From assembly GCF_030253575.1 (NCBI RefSeq), contig NC_080568.1, forward strand, positions 21,599,501 through 21,663,500: a stretch of DNA of 64,000 nt, read 5' to 3'. The notes beneath the pieces are model-generated. The model was not told where the DNA came from. It saw only the letters and a program-made list of their open reading frames with translations, and searched no databases. Shown here piece by piece: positions 61,201 to 64,000 of this stretch (positions are counted from its first letter, which is position 1; the number at the start of each line of letters is the position of its first letter). The position numbers and the translations under genes are program-made. The stretch is from Rhododendron vialii (taxonomy: Eukaryota > Streptophyta > Magnoliopsida > Ericales > Ericaceae).

Positions 61201-62584
61201 CACGCAATCATTCACAAAATATCAAAAGCTAAATAACAATAGCATGATATACACCCCTCACTACAACATTTCATTAAAAATAATCATATCGAAAGCTAAT
61301 CACAAATAGCAAGATATACACTTACCACCACAGCAATATTATATGGAGAAGAACCATATCAAACACATCCACCTTTGTATCGACCGAGGTACGCCAAACT
61401 TATGGTTTCGGCCCCTCCCAATTGACTAGCTTGACACCTAACCATAAGTTAACTATGTCAGTTTATTGAACGTTTAAACGTCAAAATTAACTCTTAACAA
61501 CAATCTATAACACCAACAATAGATTAAAGATGTTTAACGCATACTAGAATGTCCATCTCAAAGGTTTAGAAGTGTCCCTAAACAAGCGTAACACTCAAAC
61601 ACCACATAACCCTTATATTTGGTTTGAAATCTACGATTAGCCTGTCGTATTCTGCCTATAACTTCTTATAGGGTTAAAACCAGATCATGAAACCACCACC
61701 ATTAGAAAATACACCTTTGGTACATGAATTTTGATATAAAATTTGTTAAAAACGGAGTTCGGACGACAAAGTTATGTTCGTCCAAAGTTGCCCAAAAATC
61801 TGTCCAAAATCACAGATTCTACACGTCTATCAACTTCAAATTAAAAACTGATTTAACCTGGTACAAACTAAGCCACAACCTTCACATATTTTGAAAGACA
61901 TACGAGTCTAGTTTTAGAATCAACAACCCGTGCGCTAACCCGATACTCGAACTAAAAGATATGACCATTTTCTCAAAATGTGTCAGTACAAAAAATACAA
62001 AACTCAGCAGGGACACACTAACTTGTAAAATCCACCCAACTTAGAATATGCAACTAATAAACCCCAAATTTGGTATACACTATTATCACCCATCAAAGTT
62101 CATTCCTGATTTTTTCAAGATTTTTTACAATAAGGAAACCTAGTCAAAATTACTCCGAAACTCAGAAATTCTGTGCAGCAAAGCACAATATCCAGCAGAA
62201 TAGTCTGTGTTCGAAAATTCATTAAAAATTGAATACTTAATACTTTTTGAAAATTCCAATGCCAAAACATCACTAACTTATCAATCTTTCAGACTCATAA
62301 GGATCCATAATCAGAAAAATTGCTTAACTATAAAAAAATTGATAAAAAAAGGTAGTTCTGTAAGCTGTCTGCTAAAAAATTGGATCCTGACCACAGTTAG
62401 ATTTATGATTTTTATCTTTTTCTACACCTCTTGAAAAATTATGAAAATTTAACATAATACAGTAGACATACTATATAATGAACCCTTAGTAAAAATACCA
62501 GAAATTAACAAGTTTTCTAAATACCTTGAATAATTTCGTGAAGAACAGACCCTCCTCCTCTTTCTCTTCTCCTCTTCTCAACCG

Positions 62585-62623
<39 letters not shown>

Positions 62624-63250
62624 ATGTAGAAACAAGATACGTATCGAGAAAGATAAATATCCCCAGGATATTTTGCTATATAAGGGCACATGAGAATTTA
62701 TCATATGCAAGCGGAACCACGTCCTAACTTATACTCCAATCATAAATCACACACACAACCCTCGCAAGTTCTATTGTTTACGATTTAAACCCCTAAAACA
62801 CATAGTTCAATTAAAAGTAATTGAAATACTGAAATATCCGGGGCGGGTATTACAAAATGCCTAGCATTAGCGTCCTTAGAGAAGTTGACGTCGCAATCTC
62901 TTCTCACAAGACCTCTTTCTACTAATAAATCTCGTAAATTCTTATCAATATTTTTCCAATTACTCAGATCATCAATATTCAAAGGTTCACATTCAACATT
63001 CATCTCCTCATCTTGATTGGCTTCTCCACACCCTAAATTCTCATTTCTTTCTTCATTTACCAAGTTTTCATTATTCACCAAATTTTCAACTTCTTCATTC
63101 ACCAAATTTTCATTTTCATTATTCACCAAACCTTCATCTTCTTTATTTTTCAAGTCTTCAACTGAATGTTCTATCGGTTTACCGGTCGTAATGAATTTAT
63201 CAATAGCCCTTGTTTGAGATTTGAGTAATTTTTCGACTCTTTGATTCTTT
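58225..63250 (-). pseudogene. hAT transposase (ZMYM1-like, DUF4371 type), broken and split by an LTR
   Basis: Minus-strand order: an acidic, repetitive N-terminus with NWKNIDKNLRDLLVERGLVR; a TTF-type zinc finger beginning at 62880 (DANARHF), interrupted by the LTR at 62854-60310 and continuing exactly with SSIHYIRHLANGEKLDRKW ... VFCFCCKLF; a DUF4371 part ([15 protein letters not shown] ... [10 protein letters not shown]); an RNase H-like catalytic core (YDNGSNMKGKNKGMQ, CGCHNLNIVLCDMA); and a C-terminal dimer region (SGERSFSKLKLVKNYLRSTM) ending at TGA 58227-58225. Faults: frameshifts near 60110 (ERDLKAMK) and near 59880 (T run), in-frame TGA at 59763-59761 (after HKIQNE) and at 58455-58453 (after CFPNS), and no in-frame ATG at the 5' end. 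The gene is clearly dead. Confidence 0.92.
60310..62854. mobile_element. Solo LTR, 2,545 bp, inside the hAT transposase
   Basis: Starts TGTCACGCCCCG and ends CGGGTATTACA; the ends are near inverted copies of each other. The flanks AAATA (60305-60309) and AAATG (62855-62859) are a 5-bp TSD with one change. Removing it joins the transposase frame exactly (ARHF to SSIHYIRH). No retrotransposon genes lie inside. A (CT)n tract is at about 62585-62622 and a TATATAAGG-like phrase near 62679. The ends match the long-LTR type seen at 1214. Confidence 0.9.
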
Positions 63251-64000
63251 TTTCTCTTTCATATCCAGACGGGTAACATCTTTTAAGCTTCATAATAAGC
63301 TGGGGTAAAATTGAAAAAAGAGAGAGGTATTAATCATGTAACATACTTTCTCTAGTTCTGCAGATTAAAGCAAATTTTATTAGACTAAGATATATACAAT
63401 GTTAGGTTATCAATGAACTCTCCTATATGCCTATGTTATTCTATATGCACCACCACATTCCAACATATTTTATTCCGAGAGAATAAATAACAAGAGCACA
63501 ACTCCATAAAATCACAAATCACACGGCTGAATCAACTAATGGCTTTAACCCTATTTTCGAGCAATTAAACAAATAGTTCTCAACTTTCTAAATGCATAAA
63601 CAAATAATACTTGCAAAAGACAAAAGCATAGACAAATGTCCAAAGCCCATACCTGGTACTCTGGTCGATTGATTTCTTGCTGAGTTGCCTCGAAAACCGA
63701 TTCTTGTATTCACGTTTTTACCTCTTCTAGGACAAGGGCTAAAGTATTTTGGGGCTTTGTTGGGTTAGGCTACAAGTAGGACTGTAGGAGATGAAATTTC
63801 GGGATGAGAGACAAAGAGAGACTAGAGAAGGTGAGAGGAGAAGCCGACGTTAGGTAACTTGGGGTTTTTAAATTTCAGTTATGTGCTGTGAGACCATAGG
63901 CAAAGAAAGCCAACTTGGCTTTTCCATTTTTATGGTTCTATTATGTGTGTGTGTGTTTTTTTTTTCCTTTTAAAAGTTGTCACAGGAATTTCCAAATTGG

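Larger units (their letters stand above)
58060..64000 (-). mobile_element. Decayed autonomous hAT element, right end outside the window
   Basis: The left end CAGGCCCGGTCCTGAG at 58060 looks like a hAT TIR just outside the stop of a minus-strand hAT transposase (58225). The matching TIR should lie beyond 64000. The element is split by a 2.5-kb solo LTR. From 63250 to the window end lies 5' non-coding sequence of the element or its host, with no gene seen. Confidence 0.6.

Overview
The window is nuclear DNA of a flowering plant, most likely a eudicot. It is AT-rich, its genes have GT-AG introns, and it carries a plant-type PLS pentatricopeptide-repeat (PPR) gene, two GH28 pectinase genes and many plant transposable elements (TEs). 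I cannot name the species. Four protein genes look intact: a PPR-E protein (27235-29247), a secreted polygalacturonase (29703-32737, 8 exons), a second polygalacturonase with a roughly 390-residue proline-rich extension before its catalytic domain (38791-44500, 7 exons), and a PP1 inhibitor-3 protein (50487-50846, minus). The two polygalacturonases lie head-to-tail and share intron positions in the catalytic half, so they are probably old tandem paralogs.

Layout. 1-6.5 kb: end of a long LTR with a 37-bp minisatellite, then two solo LTRs with perfect 5-bp target-site duplications (TSDs). 6.5-13 kb: a 5.4-kb Mutator-like element with a perfect 9-bp TSD and a broken transposase, followed 35 bp later by a 1.0-kb non-autonomous hAT element with a perfect 8-bp TSD. 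Both sit in the pyrimidine-rich leader of what looks like a broken VAMP72/longin-type first exon. 13-19 kb: no gene that I can support. 19-21 kb: a receptor-kinase-like pseudogene (minus) split by a 422-bp solo LTR, with a SINE-like element beyond its 3' end. 21.6-22.4 kb: an 838-bp foldback element. 27-44.5 kb: the gene-rich core, with miniature inverted-repeat elements (MITEs) in introns and between genes. 45.5-46.9 kb: another solo LTR. 49.1-49.5 kb: a small hAT-like element. 50.5-50.8 kb: the PP1 inhibitor. 51.7-55.4 kb: hairpin MITEs around a 5'-truncated L1-type LINE whose 5' junction carries an inverted copy of nearby host DNA. 58-64 kb: a decayed autonomous hAT element whose transposase is split exactly by a 2,545-bp solo LTR.

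The functional theme of the core is cell-wall pectin remodelling by the two GH28 enzymes. The PPR (organelle RNA processing) and the PP1 inhibitor are unrelated neighbours. Much of the rest is explained by layered transposon insertion, and the TSDs allow several insertions to be placed to the base and ordered. Everything here was read by eye; no alignment or database search was run.
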